Assembly: GCF_030409315.1 (NCBI RefSeq)
Contig: NZ_JAUFPS010000028.1
Coordinates: 372,001-436,000, forward strand
Direction: 5' to 3'
Origin: Mucilaginibacter flavus
GTDB lineage: Bacteria > Bacteroidota > Bacteroidia > Sphingobacteriales > Sphingobacteriaceae
Length of the DNA stretch: 64,000 nt
Below are positions 1-8,509 of the stretch, in pieces. The notes below the pieces were generated by a model. The model searched no databases and was not told the DNA's origin. It was given only the letters and a program-made list of their open reading frames with translations. A program made the position numbers and the translations under genes. Position 1 is the stretch's first letter, and every line of letters begins with the position of its first letter.

Positions 1-84
1 CACCTTTGGGGAAGTTGGCGCATTAACTACTTACGCCATAGCACACTATTTATTATTGTAAAGCGGCTATTTAACAATATTTAG
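1..84 (+). CDS. C-terminal end of an unidentified protein, possibly a glycosyltransferase (partial)
   Basis: Frame 1 is open from the window edge to TAG at 82-84, giving 27 residues that begin HLWGSWRINY. A His-Leu-Trp-Gly-Ser-Trp sequence near the C-terminus resembles the H-x-W-x-x-S-W tail of sugar-DXD and capsular glycosyltransferases, and the next gene is also glycosyltransferase-like. A second frame is also open briefly to position 60, so the frame choice rests only on that motif. The 194 bp that follow are AT-rich and probably hold the promoter of the next gene. Confidence 0.3.
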   Translation, partial: HLWGSWRINYLRHSTLFIIVKRLFNNI

Positions 85-278
85 CACTCTTTAACATAAA
101 ATAACTATTGAATATTTAAAACAGCAATACTATTGCAATAGTAAATCATAATAATAACCCATAGCTAAAAAAACCAATATTGCCGATGATGAAAAGTTAA
201 AACATAATACACAATCACAACACCTTTCCAAGCAAAATTTAATCCTGCACGGTGCTTTTGCGCCAATAACAAAAAAAT

Positions 279-1334
279 ATGAATGCTATTTATGGAACAT
301 TTAATATTGAAATGCTGCCTGCCAATACTATTAATGTTACAGATAAAATAAAATCTTATATTAAGGGGAATATACTTGAAATTCCGAAGCAAACAAATTG
401 GGGCCAGCTGTTGGGGAGTGGCGATCAAAAACAAAGAAGCTATTTGCAGATAACCGCAAATGGCCGTGTCTACAGCATCCTTGATGATGATTATACAGAA
501 AATATAAAAATTGACTTTTCGGCAAAAGTCAATACTGTAAAAATAGTATACTATATATACATCAGCCCAAATTCTAACTGGCGGGCAATTATTTCGGGCC
601 AGTTATTTCAACTAAAAAGCATAGGTATTTTAGCTGAAGCAGATCTTTATGTTCATGTTACCGATAGCTACAATTACACTAAAGAAGTAAATACACTCAT
701 AAAAAGCATTGTTCCTGATGCTATTATTACCACATCGGTTAAAAACCAGTATGAATACCCGGGCATAAAGCTGCTGCATGACCTGGCGACACAACACCCC
801 GACAACAAATTCCTGTATTTTCATAGTAAGGGGATGACACATAATATCCATTCAAGGTCACTTGAAGAAATTATGCTGTTCACAAAAACATTTGAAAACT
901 GGCGCAGGAATTTGCAATTTTTAAATAAACCAGGAATTGAAAAAGTAGGCTTATTTCCATCGGCAGAAGGGTGGATCTGGTACAACTTCTGGTATGCCAA
1001 CGGTAAATATCTTTCAGACTTACCTGTACCCGAGATATCCGATTTCAGATATTATTATGAGTCGTGGCTTGCAGGTGCAGATGAGAACCACGCAGAACCG
1101 GCTACCGATTGCCATAATCTCTTCGAAATAAAAAATGTTACTCAAAACTATTTTACGCCTGTGGAGGCCGACGTTTACAAGCAAAACGTTATGGAAAAGC
1201 TTTTCTCCCATGCCGAGGCTAAAGAAATACGCCTGGTGCGGAGCGCCTTTATGATTTATGCGCAATTAAAGATCGATTCGTTTTTTAAACTTTTCAGGAA
1301 AAGAAACTTCCTGGGTTTAGTAAAAAGCTACTAA
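279..1334 (+). CDS. Glycosyltransferase-like protein of surface glycan synthesis
   Basis: A 351-residue soluble protein without signal peptide or membrane segment. Around residues 183-192 it has FLYFHSKGMTH, matching the Y-x-H-S/T-K-G motif seen in rhamnan-synthesis and DUF4422-type glycosyltransferases, and around 235-260 a Trp/Tyr-rich stretch (GWIWYNFWYANGKY) typical of the acceptor half of such proteins. It has no clear DxD motif, so a catalytic role is not proven. The start is the ATG at 279; no in-frame alternative lies close upstream. It follows the remnant at 1-84 on the same strand and ends at a strong terminator, so it is probably the last gene of a glycan locus. The function is inferred from motifs only. 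Confidence 0.5.
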   Translation: MNAIYGTFNIEMLPANTINVTDKIKSYIKGNILEIPKQTNWGQLLGSGDQKQRSYLQITANGRVYSILDDDYTENIKIDFSAKVNTVKIVYYIYISPNSNWRAIISGQLFQLKSIGILAEADLYVHVTDSYNYTKEVNTLIKSIVPDAIITTSVKNQYEYPGIKLLHDLATQHPDNKFLYFHSKGMTHNIHSRSLEEIMLFTKTFENWRRNLQFLNKPGIEKVGLFPSAEGWIWYNFWYANGKYLSDLPVPEISDFRYYYESWLAGADENHAEPATDCHNLFEIKNVTQNYFTPVEADVYKQNVMEKLFSHAEAKEIRLVRSAFMIYAQLKIDSFFKLFRKRNFLGLVKSY

Positions 1335-1362
1335 CAGGGCCACAAGTATCGCATTCAATTAT

Positions 1363-1401
1363 AAAACAGAAAACCCCGCCAAAAGCGGGGTTTTCTGTTT
1401 T
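1363..1401. terminator. Bidirectional rho-independent terminator
   Basis: A perfect 17-bp inverted repeat (1363-1379 and 1385-1401) with a 5-nt loop. The stem begins AAAACAGAAAACCCCGC, so either strand ends in a U-rich tail. It lies between the convergent glycosyltransferase-like and TonB receptor genes. Confidence 0.88.
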
Positions 1402-1415
1402 ATTGCATTAACAGG

Positions 1416-3932
1416 CTATGATTTCTTCCCGGTATTAAAACCAAAAGGGACCACCACTTTAAAGCTGATGTTGCGGCCCATATTAAAAATGCCGCGCTGC
1501 ACGCCTGGCGCGGTTACCGCGTTATCAAAATATTTTAACCGACTCATGTTTGATTGATAGTTAACATTGGCCAGGTTGGTACCTTCCACAAAAATCTTTA
1601 ACACAGGCTCGCCCGCTTTGTTCACGATGTTGCCACCAAAGCCAGCGCTTAACAGGTTATAACCAGCAGTGTAGGTTTCGGTGCCATAAGCTGCAAAGAA
1701 ACGATCCTGGGCGCTGTAGTGGTCAAAACCAACAAAGGCGTACAGACTTTTAAAGCTGCCAAAACCACCATTGAAGGTTCCGCGTAACTCAGAGTGGGTA
1801 TGCAAAGGTGGGATGAACGGCAGGTGTTTCAAACTATCGGCTACCGGGCCGCCATTGCCTTTGTTTACGCCATAAGTTAAGCTCATGGCATTTTCAAAAT
1901 GCAGCCATGGTATTGGGTGTAAATCAACATTCACCTCGCCACCATAAATCTGGGCTTTGCTTTGTACATAGGTAAAGGTGTTGTAACCCTGGGTAATTAC
2001 CGGGCTGCCATCGGGGTTTAATTCCTGCTGCTGGTAAATATAGTTTGATAGGTTATTGTTAAAAGCCTCCACACTTGCCGATATATTGGGCAGGGTTAAA
2101 AACGCGCCTAAATCTTCCTGTAAGCTAAATTCCGGTTTGAAATTCTTGTCGCCCACATGATAGATCTGCGAACCCGGGTCCGGGCCATTGGCCGAAATCT
2201 CGGCAATACTTGGCGCGCGGAAACCGCGTGCTATGTTTCCCTTGATGAGGAACGCGTCTGAAATATTGTAGGTTGCCCCAAAACTGCCCGAGAAACCGCT
2301 GAACCTTTTGCTGAAAGCATCAAATTGCGTTGTTACGTTTGGCGCGGTGGCAGGACTGGCACCGGTATACAATTGCGGAAACCCATGCGCACCACCAACG
2401 GTATCAACATAAGCCGCGCTGTTATTAAATGAGCGGGTATCATAACGGGCTCCTAACGACAGATCTAACTTACCATAGCTCTTTTTAACTACAAAAAACG
2501 GACCGACATCAAACTGGTGGTAAGCAGGGATAGGGAAGTCGGTAGCATCGCCAATGGTGTTGTTCTGATACTGCCCATTAATACCAAAAGTAGTTTCATA
2601 CTCGTTACCGATGTTAAAGTTGTATTTAACATCATAAGTATAAGTGGTTAAGTGCAGGTTTAAGCCGGCAATATCACCATATTCGGGGTGGGTGTATTCA
2701 CGTCTGTGGCTGTATTGGTAACCCAGGTTAACAATCAGGTTACCATCGCCCAGCCTAAAGTTACTATTATTGTAAATGCGGTAGAGCTGTACATGCTGGT
2801 GCAAAGTTGGGATGGCATAAGAGTTTAATACCGAGTTTGGCACAATTGGCCTATAGGCATCATCCTCGGTAATTTGCTGGGTAAACTTGCGGGTAACAGA
2901 ATCGCGGCTACCATCGGGGATAGATTGCTCATCATCAAACACCGAAGCATGAAGATAAGATGTACCCCATGATTTATTTAAGCCTACCATTACACGGGCA
3001 TCTTTTTCTTTATAGTTGGTACCGTATACCCGGCCGTCGTGCTCATTTTTATAGTCTTTGCCTTCTTTGGCAGATAGTACAGTTCCCCAGATGAGGCCGT
3101 TTTGATTGCCCTGTAACCTGAAAGATCCATTCAACAAATCCTGGTTGGTACCATAAATGCCTTGCACTGATCCTAATATTTTACCTTCGGGAACCGGTGC
3201 CGGCGATATTAAGTTAACCACACCGCCGATAGCATCTGAACCATAAGTTAAACTTGCCGGGCCTTTAATTACTTCCACACGATCAACCGAGTTTTGGTCA
3301 ACCTCTATGCCGTGCTCATCGCCCCATTGCTGGCCTTCCTGGCGAATACCATCCATCAGCGTAATTACCCGGTTATAACCCAGGCCATGAATAAACGGTT
3401 TAGATACATTTGGCCCGGTGGTAACCGCGCTAACACCTGGCAAGGTAGCTATCTGGTCAATAACGTTACCCGATGCGGCGCGTTGCTCTAAATAAGCTTT
3501 GCCTACAGCCAGCATAGGTACCGGGCTGCGTTTTATTTCGGTTGCTTTACTTACACCGGTAATAATAACCTCGCCGGCCTCAACAGATGATGTTTGTAAA
3601 ACTACATTATATACGTTGGTCTTTGTAAAATCAACCCTTTGATTTATAGTAGAGTAGCCCAGGTAACTTACCTGCACCAGGTAAATACCTTTAGGGATAT
3701 TGTTAAAAGTGTATTTACCATTGGCATCGGTAACCGCACCTTTACGTAAATCGGGGATGGTGATGGTGGCACCTATAATGGGTTTGCCATCGGCCTTATC
3801 GGTAACAGTACCGGTTAGGGTGCCTATCGCCTCGGCGGCATCGGTATTAATAATGGGAGTAGTGGCGGCATTTGCCAGTGTAGAAAGACCTATAAACGAT
3901 AATATTAAGAAGCTAATCAGCTTTAATTTCAT
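1416..3932 (-). CDS. TonB-dependent outer membrane receptor, probably for a metal
   Basis: About 838 residues. The order is a signal peptide (MKLKLISFLILSF, cleaved near ANA-AT), a carboxypeptidase-regulatory-like beta domain (around residues 40-115, GTVTDKADGKPIIGATI), a plug domain (around 125-245, with HGLGYNRVITLMDGIR and QWGDEHGIEVD) and a 22-strand type C-terminal barrel. The start at 3932 was chosen over an upstream ATG at 3953 because it places the signal peptide at the N-terminus. The plug resembles that of ZnuD/copper-type receptors. The gene just upstream encodes a small exported His/Cys protein, which supports metal traffic, but the ligand is inference. Nothing looks truncated. 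Confidence 0.92.
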   Translation of the reverse strand: MKLKLISFLILSFIGLSTLANAATTPIINTDAAEAIGTLTGTVTDKADGKPIIGATITIPDLRKGAVTDANGKYTFNNIPKGIYLVQVSYLGYSTINQRVDFTKTNVYNVVLQTSSVEAGEVIITGVSKATEIKRSPVPMLAVGKAYLEQRAASGNVIDQIATLPGVSAVTTGPNVSKPFIHGLGYNRVITLMDGIRQEGQQWGDEHGIEVDQNSVDRVEVIKGPASLTYGSDAIGGVVNLISPAPVPEGKILGSVQGIYGTNQDLLNGSFRLQGNQNGLIWGTVLSAKEGKDYKNEHDGRVYGTNYKEKDARVMVGLNKSWGTSYLHASVFDDEQSIPDGSRDSVTRKFTQQITEDDAYRPIVPNSVLNSYAIPTLHQHVQLYRIYNNSNFRLGDGNLIVNLGYQYSHRREYTHPEYGDIAGLNLHLTTYTYDVKYNFNIGNEYETTFGINGQYQNNTIGDATDFPIPAYHQFDVGPFFVVKKSYGKLDLSLGARYDTRSFNNSAAYVDTVGGAHGFPQLYTGASPATAPNVTTQFDAFSKRFSGFSGSFGATYNISDAFLIKGNIARGFRAPSIAEISANGPDPGSQIYHVGDKNFKPEFSLQEDLGAFLTLPNISASVEAFNNNLSNYIYQQQELNPDGSPVITQGYNTFTYVQSKAQIYGGEVNVDLHPIPWLHFENAMSLTYGVNKGNGGPVADSLKHLPFIPPLHTHSELRGTFNGGFGSFKSLYAFVGFDHYSAQDRFFAAYGTETYTAGYNLLSAGFGGNIVNKAGEPVLKIFVEGTNLANVNYQSNMSRLKYFDNAVTAPGVQRGIFNMGRNISFKVVVPFGFNTGKKS

Positions 3933-4010
3933 AACGAATAAATTGAAAATCAATAAACACCGTTTTTAAAACGGCTTTGTTTGTAAAAAATGATAACAGG
4001 ATAAAATTTG

Positions 4011-4340
4011 TTATGAAATTACAGGAGGTGCGCGGCCGGCGGCCAACACAAGAGACATGCTTACAAAATCGTAATCACAAGCTTTAAAAACATGTGTTAC
4101 GGCCAGTTGTGGAGTAGCATATAAAGGGGTATCAATTACCGCGAAGGTATGGTGCATAACATCGCACATATCGCATTTTTCCTTTAGAATTTGCTGCGGA
4201 TGATTGTTGTTGGTTAACGATGCCGTTTTTGATATGCCTTTTGCAACATGGTGCTGATGTGAATAAACCATATACTGCCCCGCCACAAAGCAGAACAATA
4301 ACAGCCACGAATAAATAATATTTCGTTTGTTTTTTTTCAC
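4011..4340 (-). CDS. Small exported His/Cys-rich protein (DUF2946-like)
   Basis: 109 residues. There is an N-terminal membrane/signal segment (IIYSWLLLFCFVAGQYM), then HQHH, then a CDMCDVMHH cluster in the middle, and the C-terminus ends in GRAPPVIS. A His/Cys cluster with a terminal R-x-P-P motif is typical of small proteins found next to copper- or zinc-related TonB receptors in Bacteroidota. It lies 78 bp upstream of the receptor on the same strand and is probably co-transcribed. A metal-binding periplasmic accessory role is inferred from the ligands (CxxC plus five His). I recognise the type of protein, not a named gene. Confidence 0.62.
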   Translation of the reverse strand: MKKNKRNIIYSWLLLFCFVAGQYMVYSHQHHVAKGISKTASLTNNNHPQQILKEKCDMCDVMHHTFAVIDTPLYATPQLAVTHVFKACDYDFVSMSLVLAAGRAPPVIS

Positions 4341-4417
4341 GTCAGCAACCTTTTTTACAGGATTTTACAAAAGTAGTTAATAAAATGGTGATTTTAATGC
4401 AACATTGTAACAATTGT

Positions 4418-4547
4418 GTTCATTTGTTCACTGGTTCATTAGTTTATTGGTACTTAATGCGGAAAGGCTGAATAGATATTATGCTGCCAGGTATGCCAAA
4501 TAAAATTAACCCGGCAACAAGCCTAATGAACCAGTGAACAAATGAAC
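4418..4547. repeat. 25-bp inverted repeat built from a tgaacc-like word
   Basis: Positions 4418-4442 and 4523-4547 are perfect reverse complements (25 bp) separated by 80 bp. The right arm runs into further copies of the word AATGAACCA / AATGAACTA up to 4602, so the spacer upstream of the 4619 gene is made of one degenerate short word repeated about eight times. No coding potential is seen. Confidence 0.78.
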
Positions 4548-4603
4548 CAATGAACCAGCCATAAAAGACCAATGAACCATTGAACTAATGAACTAATGAA
4601 CCT

Positions 4604-4611
4604 TATCTTTG
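4604..4611 (+). promoter_or_regulatory. -7 element (TATCTTTG) of a Bacteroidota sigma-A promoter
   Basis: TATCTTTG fits TAnnTTTG exactly. A TTG at 4580-4582 is a candidate -33 element with 21 bp spacing. The ATG at 4619 is only 7 bp beyond the element, so the transcript would be leaderless or nearly so. Confidence 0.5.
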
Positions 4612-4618
4612 CCCACAT

Positions 4619-4975
4619 ATGAAACCGGCAGAAATTAATTTAAAGTGGAGTGCGTTACAAAACCGCATTGCCGAGGATTTTGACAACGAGAAGCCCGATT
4701 TGAAGGTGATGCTGTTTTTAATTGGCGTACAGGAACTGGGACAGGGGCCACGCAAATTCAGCAAGCGCCAAAAGGAGGAGCTAATGCACATAGCTAATTG
4801 CAAACTGTTAAGCATGATGGGCTTTTACGAATTAGAAGGCCTTGACCAGGACGGCTGGCCGCATTGGAAACGTATCAAAGTTATCCCCAACTATACCCTC
4901 CTTGAACAGGAAATGCTCATGAAATCATTGATCATAGCGTATTTTGAGGAACTGGACGCAGGTGTAGCGGATTGA
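4619..4975 (+). CDS. Conserved hypothetical protein of Bacteroidota
   Basis: 118 residues, soluble and mostly helical, without signal peptide. Notable stretches are an acidic/basic N-terminus, VMLFLIGVQELGQG, and a Lys-rich segment RKFSKRQKEELMHIA. I do not recognise a catalytic motif. The ATG at 4619 is the first in frame after a good -7 element. It stands alone between repeat-rich spacers, on the opposite strand to the receptor operon. I think it is a real gene because of its length, codon use and promoter. No function can be given. Confidence 0.72.
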   Translation: MKPAEINLKWSALQNRIAEDFDNEKPDLKVMLFLIGVQELGQGPRKFSKRQKEELMHIANCKLLSMMGFYELEGLDQDGWPHWKRIKVIPNYTLLEQEMLMKSLIIAYFEELDAGVAD

Positions 4976-5023
4976 AGATTTTGAGGACGAATTGATTTGA
5001 AATGGGAAGCACATCCTCTTCAC

Positions 5024-5548
5024 CGTCATTGCGAGGAACGAAGCAATCTCCAAACTATACAGAGCGAATGATCAGAGTTTCACAATTAAACTTTCTATTT
5101 CAGTACAATGGTAATGCAAAGAGGCGGCTGTGTATACATTATGGCAAATACCTATAACAATGTATTATACACTGGTGTCACATCTGATATAATCGGGCGA
5201 ATTTGGGAGCACAAAAACAATGTTTATCCGGGCAGTTTTACTTCCAGGTATAAATGTTATAAATTAGTTTACTACCTGTATTATCCACATATTGAAGAAG
5301 CTATAGCTGCCGAGAAACTGATTAAAGGCGGAAATAAAAGAAATAAGCACCAGCTGATCTTCTCATTAAATCCCGAGTGGAGGGATTTATATGAAGACTT
5401 AATAAAAGAATGATTTAAGCTTCCGGATGCTTTGCTCTTTGTGGCAATAACACGTTATGTAAAAATCGAAACAATCTCCACGTATGCAGAAAGAACCGTT
5501 CATAGTCGATCTGTATACGTGGAGATTGCTTCGTTCCTCGCAATGACG
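5024..5548. mobile_element. Putative small mobile unit: GIY-YIG gene between 28-bp inverted repeats
   Basis: A 28-bp sequence starting CGTCATTGCGAGGAACGAAG (5024-5051) is repeated perfectly in inverse orientation at 5521-5548. Homology continues inward for about 10 bp with differences. A second, imperfect inverted copy of the inner part lies at 5468-5490, so the right end can itself form a hairpin with 5510-5533. The only gene inside is the GIY-YIG nuclease at 5108-5413. No target-site duplication is evident. The structure recalls REP elements kept with a dedicated nuclease; mobility is inference. Confidence 0.55.
5108..5413 (+). CDS. GIY-YIG family nuclease (YhbQ/UPF0213-like)
   Basis: 101 residues, the usual size for a stand-alone GIY-YIG domain. 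CVYIM (about residues 8-12) and LYTGVTSD (about 20-27) form the GIY and YIG strands. The conserved Arg and His follow in IGRIWEHKNN. A Glu-containing helix, EEAIAAEKLIKGG (around 63-75), supplies the metal-binding Glu, and the C-terminus has the conserved NPEWRDL. All expected catalytic positions are present, so it is probably active as a DNA endonuclease. ATG at 5114 is an alternative start. It is the only gene inside the 28-bp inverted repeats. Its own biological target is unknown. Confidence 0.85.
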   Translation: MVMQRGGCVYIMANTYNNVLYTGVTSDIIGRIWEHKNNVYPGSFTSRYKCYKLVYYLYYPHIEEAIAAEKLIKGGNKRNKHQLIFSLNPEWRDLYEDLIKE

Positions 5549-5585
5549 CGGGGAGGGCATTGATACTAACTACTTGCTACTAAAT

Positions 5586-6608
5586 CTAACTCACTGTTAT
5601 CTCGCCTCTTAAATCCTGCTCCATGTATTGCTTTACCAGGGCGGGGTCATCAAACTCGCCAAGGAGGTACATCATTTTGGTTACTGCCGATTCAAAGGTC
5701 ATGTCGTATCCGCTGGCTATGCCCATATCTTTTAACTGTTTGCTGGTTTCATAGCGACCAAGCTCAACAGTACCAACTTTACATTGCGAAATATCAACAA
5801 TTACCTTACCGTCTTTAATTGCTTTTTCAAGCAGCACCAAAAACCAGTCGTCGGTAGTGGTATTGCCGGCACCAAATGTTTCCATTACTACGCCACGCAC
5901 ATCGGAGTTTAAAATAGCTTCAACCACTTTTTGGCCTATGCCTGGGTACAATTTCAATACCGCCACATCGCTGATGAGGTTGTTGTGGATAATCAATTCG
6001 GCACCATCCTGTGGCTGCCTGATGTCGTTCGCGCTAAAGCGGAGGTGAACGCCAGATTCGGCCAGGATAGGATAGTTTGGTGAGCGGAAAGCCTCAAACT
6101 TAGATGAGTTATATTTAAAGGCGCGGTTACCACGAAAAAGTTTATAATCAAAATAGATACAAACTTCGGGTACGCGGGCACGGTCGTTCTTTTTAGCTTT
6201 GGCAATTTCAATTGCCGTCATCAGGTTTTCCTTGGCATCCGTACGGATAGCGCTGATAGGCAGTTGCGAGCCGGTAAATATGATGGGTTTGCCCAGGTTT
6301 TCGAGCATAAAACTCAATGCCGACGCGGTATAGGCCATGGTATCTGACCCGTGAAGGATCACAAAGCCATCGTTATCATGATAATTAGCTTCAATTAATC
6401 CCGCCAGCTGGCTCCAGATAACCGGATTCATGTTTGATGAATCGATGATCTCTTCAAAAGAGTGCACCTTAATTTTACAGTTAAGCTTTTCCAGCTCGGG
6501 AACGTTGTCCATTATCTGCTCAAAGTTGATTGGTTTGAGCACCTTGGTTACAGGATCGCTCATCATACCTATTGTCCCACCGGTATAGATGATCAGTATC
6601 TGACTCAT
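5586..6608 (-). CDS. ansA: Type I (cytoplasmic) L-asparaginase
   Basis: 340 residues, the full family length and without signal peptide, as expected for the cytoplasmic low-affinity enzyme that hydrolyses L-asparagine to aspartate and ammonia. The first active-site motif, YTGGTIGMM, is at residues 8-16. The second, HGSDTMAYTASAL, is near 85-97 and contains the catalytic Thr-Asp pair. GAGNTTTDDW is conserved near 250. The ATG at 6608 directly precedes MSQILIIYTGGT. It lies 37 bp downstream of the TatD gene on the same strand, so the two are probably an operon driven from 7418-7425. Confidence 0.95.
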   Translation of the reverse strand: MSQILIIYTGGTIGMMSDPVTKVLKPINFEQIMDNVPELEKLNCKIKVHSFEEIIDSSNMNPVIWSQLAGLIEANYHDNDGFVILHGSDTMAYTASALSFMLENLGKPIIFTGSQLPISAIRTDAKENLMTAIEIAKAKKNDRARVPEVCIYFDYKLFRGNRAFKYNSSKFEAFRSPNYPILAESGVHLRFSANDIRQPQDGAELIIHNNLISDVAVLKLYPGIGQKVVEAILNSDVRGVVMETFGAGNTTTDDWFLVLLEKAIKDGKVIVDISQCKVGTVELGRYETSKQLKDMGIASGYDMTFESAVTKMMYLLGEFDDPALVKQYMEQDLRGEITVS

Positions 6609-6645
6609 GAATTAGGGTTTATGAGGTGTAAATTCATTAAATTTT

Positions 6646-7413
6646 TTATATACCAAATACCAGCTTTGAGTTCTGGGTAGTTATACGCGCTACCTCTTCT
6701 ACACTGGTTTGGTGCAGGTCCGCCACTTTTTGAGCAATGTAAATCAAGTACGAGCTTTCATTAGGTTTACCCCGGAACGGAACGGGCGTAAGGTACGGAG
6801 AATCTGTTTCTAAAACGATATGTTTAAGGTCAATTTCGGCCACAACTTTGTCAAGTCCTGAGTTTTTGTAGGTAACTACCCCGCCTATACCCAGGTAAAA
6901 ACCAAGATCTACCACTTGTTGCGCCTGCTGTACCGTGCCGCCAAAGCAATGAAAAATGCCATGCAGGTCATCATCGTTTTCCGCCTTCAATACACTATAC
7001 ACTTCATCGTAAGCGTCACGGCAGTGAATCACAATAGGCAATTTTAAACTTTTTGCCCAGTTGATTTGGGCGCGAAAAGCCTCAATTTGCCCGTCGAGAT
7101 AGGTTTTATCCCAGTACAGGTCTATCCCAATCTCGCCGATGGCATAAATCTTATTTTGCTGATGAGCCTCTTTAATAGCGGCCAGTTCTTCCTCCCAGCC
7201 AGGTTTTACCGAGCAGGGGTGCAAGCCCAGCATCGGGTAGCACATATCGGGATATGCTTTTACCAGGTCATAAATAAGCGGCACCGAAGCGGCATCAACC
7301 GAAGGTAAAAACAAGCGACTGATATCATTATCTACGCAGCGTTGTACAAGAGCGGCGCGCTTTTGCGGATTGGTTTCGTAATAGAGGTGGGTATGCGTGT
7401 CTGTTAATACCAT
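6646..7413 (-). CDS. TatD family metal-dependent deoxyribonuclease
   Basis: 255 residues. The TIM-barrel metallohydrolase signature is complete: TDTHTHLYYE at the N-terminus (two metal His), GEIGIDLYWD (Glu ligand) around residue 93, IVIHCRDAYDE around 125, FHCFGG around 152 and LETDSPYLTP (Asp ligand) near 200. TatD proteins are 3'-5' DNA/RNA exonucleases acting on oxidised or apoptotic-like DNA. The ATG at 7413 has a TATTTTTG element ending 4 bp upstream, which suggests a leaderless mRNA. It is followed by the asparaginase gene in the same direction. Confidence 0.95.
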   Translation of the reverse strand: MVLTDTHTHLYYETNPQKRAALVQRCVDNDISRLFLPSVDAASVPLIYDLVKAYPDMCYPMLGLHPCSVKPGWEEELAAIKEAHQQNKIYAIGEIGIDLYWDKTYLDGQIEAFRAQINWAKSLKLPIVIHCRDAYDEVYSVLKAENDDDLHGIFHCFGGTVQQAQQVVDLGFYLGIGGVVTYKNSGLDKVVAEIDLKHIVLETDSPYLTPVPFRGKPNESSYLIYIAQKVADLHQTSVEEVARITTQNSKLVFGI

Positions 7414-7417
7414 AGTG

Positions 7418-7425
7418 CAAAAATA
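7418..7425 (-). promoter_or_regulatory. -7 element (TATTTTTG) of the TatD-asparaginase operon
   Basis: On the minus strand TATTTTTG fits TAnnTTTG and ends 4 bp before the TatD ATG. It overlaps the U-tract of the terminator of the upstream FKBP gene, so the same bases may both end one transcript and start the next. No clear -33 element is visible. Confidence 0.45.
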
Positions 7426-7428
7426 AAA

Positions 7429-7455
7429 AAGCCTTCTGTTTTTGGCAGAAGGCTT
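7429..7455 (-). terminator. Rho-independent terminator after the FKBP gene
   Basis: A 10-bp stem AAGCCTTCTG/CAGAAGGCTT (7429-7438, 7446-7455) with a 7-nt loop is followed on the minus strand by TTTTTTATTTTT. Confidence 0.85.
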
Positions 7456-7461
7456 TTGGTG

Positions 7462-8451
7462 TTAATTTGTCTTTTTACTTACACCTGTTTTTTTAGCGGT
7501 GCCTTTTTTTACCGGGTGCTTAACACCAGGCTTTGCAGCCACAGGGACATGTTTAGTTGGTTTTATCTTTACAATTTCCAGGTCGAAAATTAAGGTAGCA
7601 TAAGGAGGAATTACCTGGCCACCACCTTTTTCGCCGTAACCAAGGTTTGATGGAATAATGAATTTAGCAGCCGAACCTTCGTGCAGCAAAGCTAAACCTT
7701 CTTCCCAGCCCGGTATTACCTGGCCCTGGCCCAAAACTACGCTGATAGGCTCATAAGGCCTGCCCGGCTGATCGAGGCCAGCCGCTTTAGCAACTTTTTC
7801 AATGCTTGAGTCAAATATTTTTCCATTGGTTAAGCTGCCCGCATAATTTACCAGTACGGTATCGCCCGGTAATGGTTTGCGTAAAGCCGATGGTTTGGTA
7901 ACAATATACTTTAAGCCAGATGCCGTGGTAATTGGCGTTAATTTATTAGCGGCTATATAGTTAGCGGCGTCAATGCCTTCCTGTTGTTTTTGTTTGGCAA
8001 TGGCTGCATTCCTTTCGTCCATAGCTTGCTGCAGGCTTTGTACCTTGGTTATTTTGATAATAAAGATAAGGTTGCTGCCTTTAGCAAAAAATGGCGGGCG
8101 CGCCTCTTCATGTCCTTTAAAAATAGAATCGGTAGGTACTTTTACTTTCACACTATCATTAAGGGTAAGCAGCGGGAATATATCCATCAAATCGGCCACG
8201 CTTTGTGATGGGTGTATTTGCGCCTGTACGGTATGCCCGGCAGTGTATGAGCTAAATAATACCGAATCCTTATCCGTCATCTGGATATAGTGAAAAGTAA
8301 TAACATCATTCTGTTTTATCTTTTCGCCGGTATTAGGTGTAAAAATCTGGTATTGGGCTCCGTTTGGCCTGGCTTGCATACCAACTTGTGCCTTGGCGCT
8401 TAAAGTAAGCATGCCCAGTATTGGAGCCAGGAAATAAAATATTTTCTTCAT
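7462..8451 (-). CDS. Secreted FKBP-type peptidyl-prolyl cis-trans isomerase, two FKBP-like domains
   Basis: 329 residues. The signal peptide MKKIFYFLAPILGMLTLSAKA-Q would give periplasmic localisation. The N-terminal half (residues 30-135) is a degenerate FKBP fold (GEKIKQNDVITFHY). The C-terminal half (about 175-300) is a typical FKBP domain with PGDTVLVNYAGSL, VIPGWEEGL, FIIPSNLGYG and PPYATLIFDLEI. A Lys-rich tail follows. It folds or refolds exported proteins by proline isomerisation. It lies behind a second FKBP gene but is separated from it by a terminator at 8466-8493, so expression may be partly independent. The two paralogues look like an old tandem duplication. Confidence 0.93.
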   Translation of the reverse strand: MKKIFYFLAPILGMLTLSAKAQVGMQARPNGAQYQIFTPNTGEKIKQNDVITFHYIQMTDKDSVLFSSYTAGHTVQAQIHPSQSVADLMDIFPLLTLNDSVKVKVPTDSIFKGHEEARPPFFAKGSNLIFIIKITKVQSLQQAMDERNAAIAKQKQQEGIDAANYIAANKLTPITTASGLKYIVTKPSALRKPLPGDTVLVNYAGSLTNGKIFDSSIEKVAKAAGLDQPGRPYEPISVVLGQGQVIPGWEEGLALLHEGSAAKFIIPSNLGYGEKGGGQVIPPYATLIFDLEIVKIKPTKHVPVAAKPGVKHPVKKGTAKKTGVSKKTN

Positions 8452-8465
8452 AGTAGTAATAAAAA

Positions 8466-8493
8466 AGCCTCCCCAACTGGTGTTGGGAAGGCT
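8466..8493 (-). terminator. Rho-independent terminator between the two FKBP genes
   Basis: A 12-bp stem (8466-8477 and 8482-8493, one mismatch) with loop TGGT and six U on the minus strand after the stem. It separates the two FKBP paralogues. Confidence 0.82.
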
Positions 8494-8509
8494 ATAAACG
8501 CTGTTTTAA

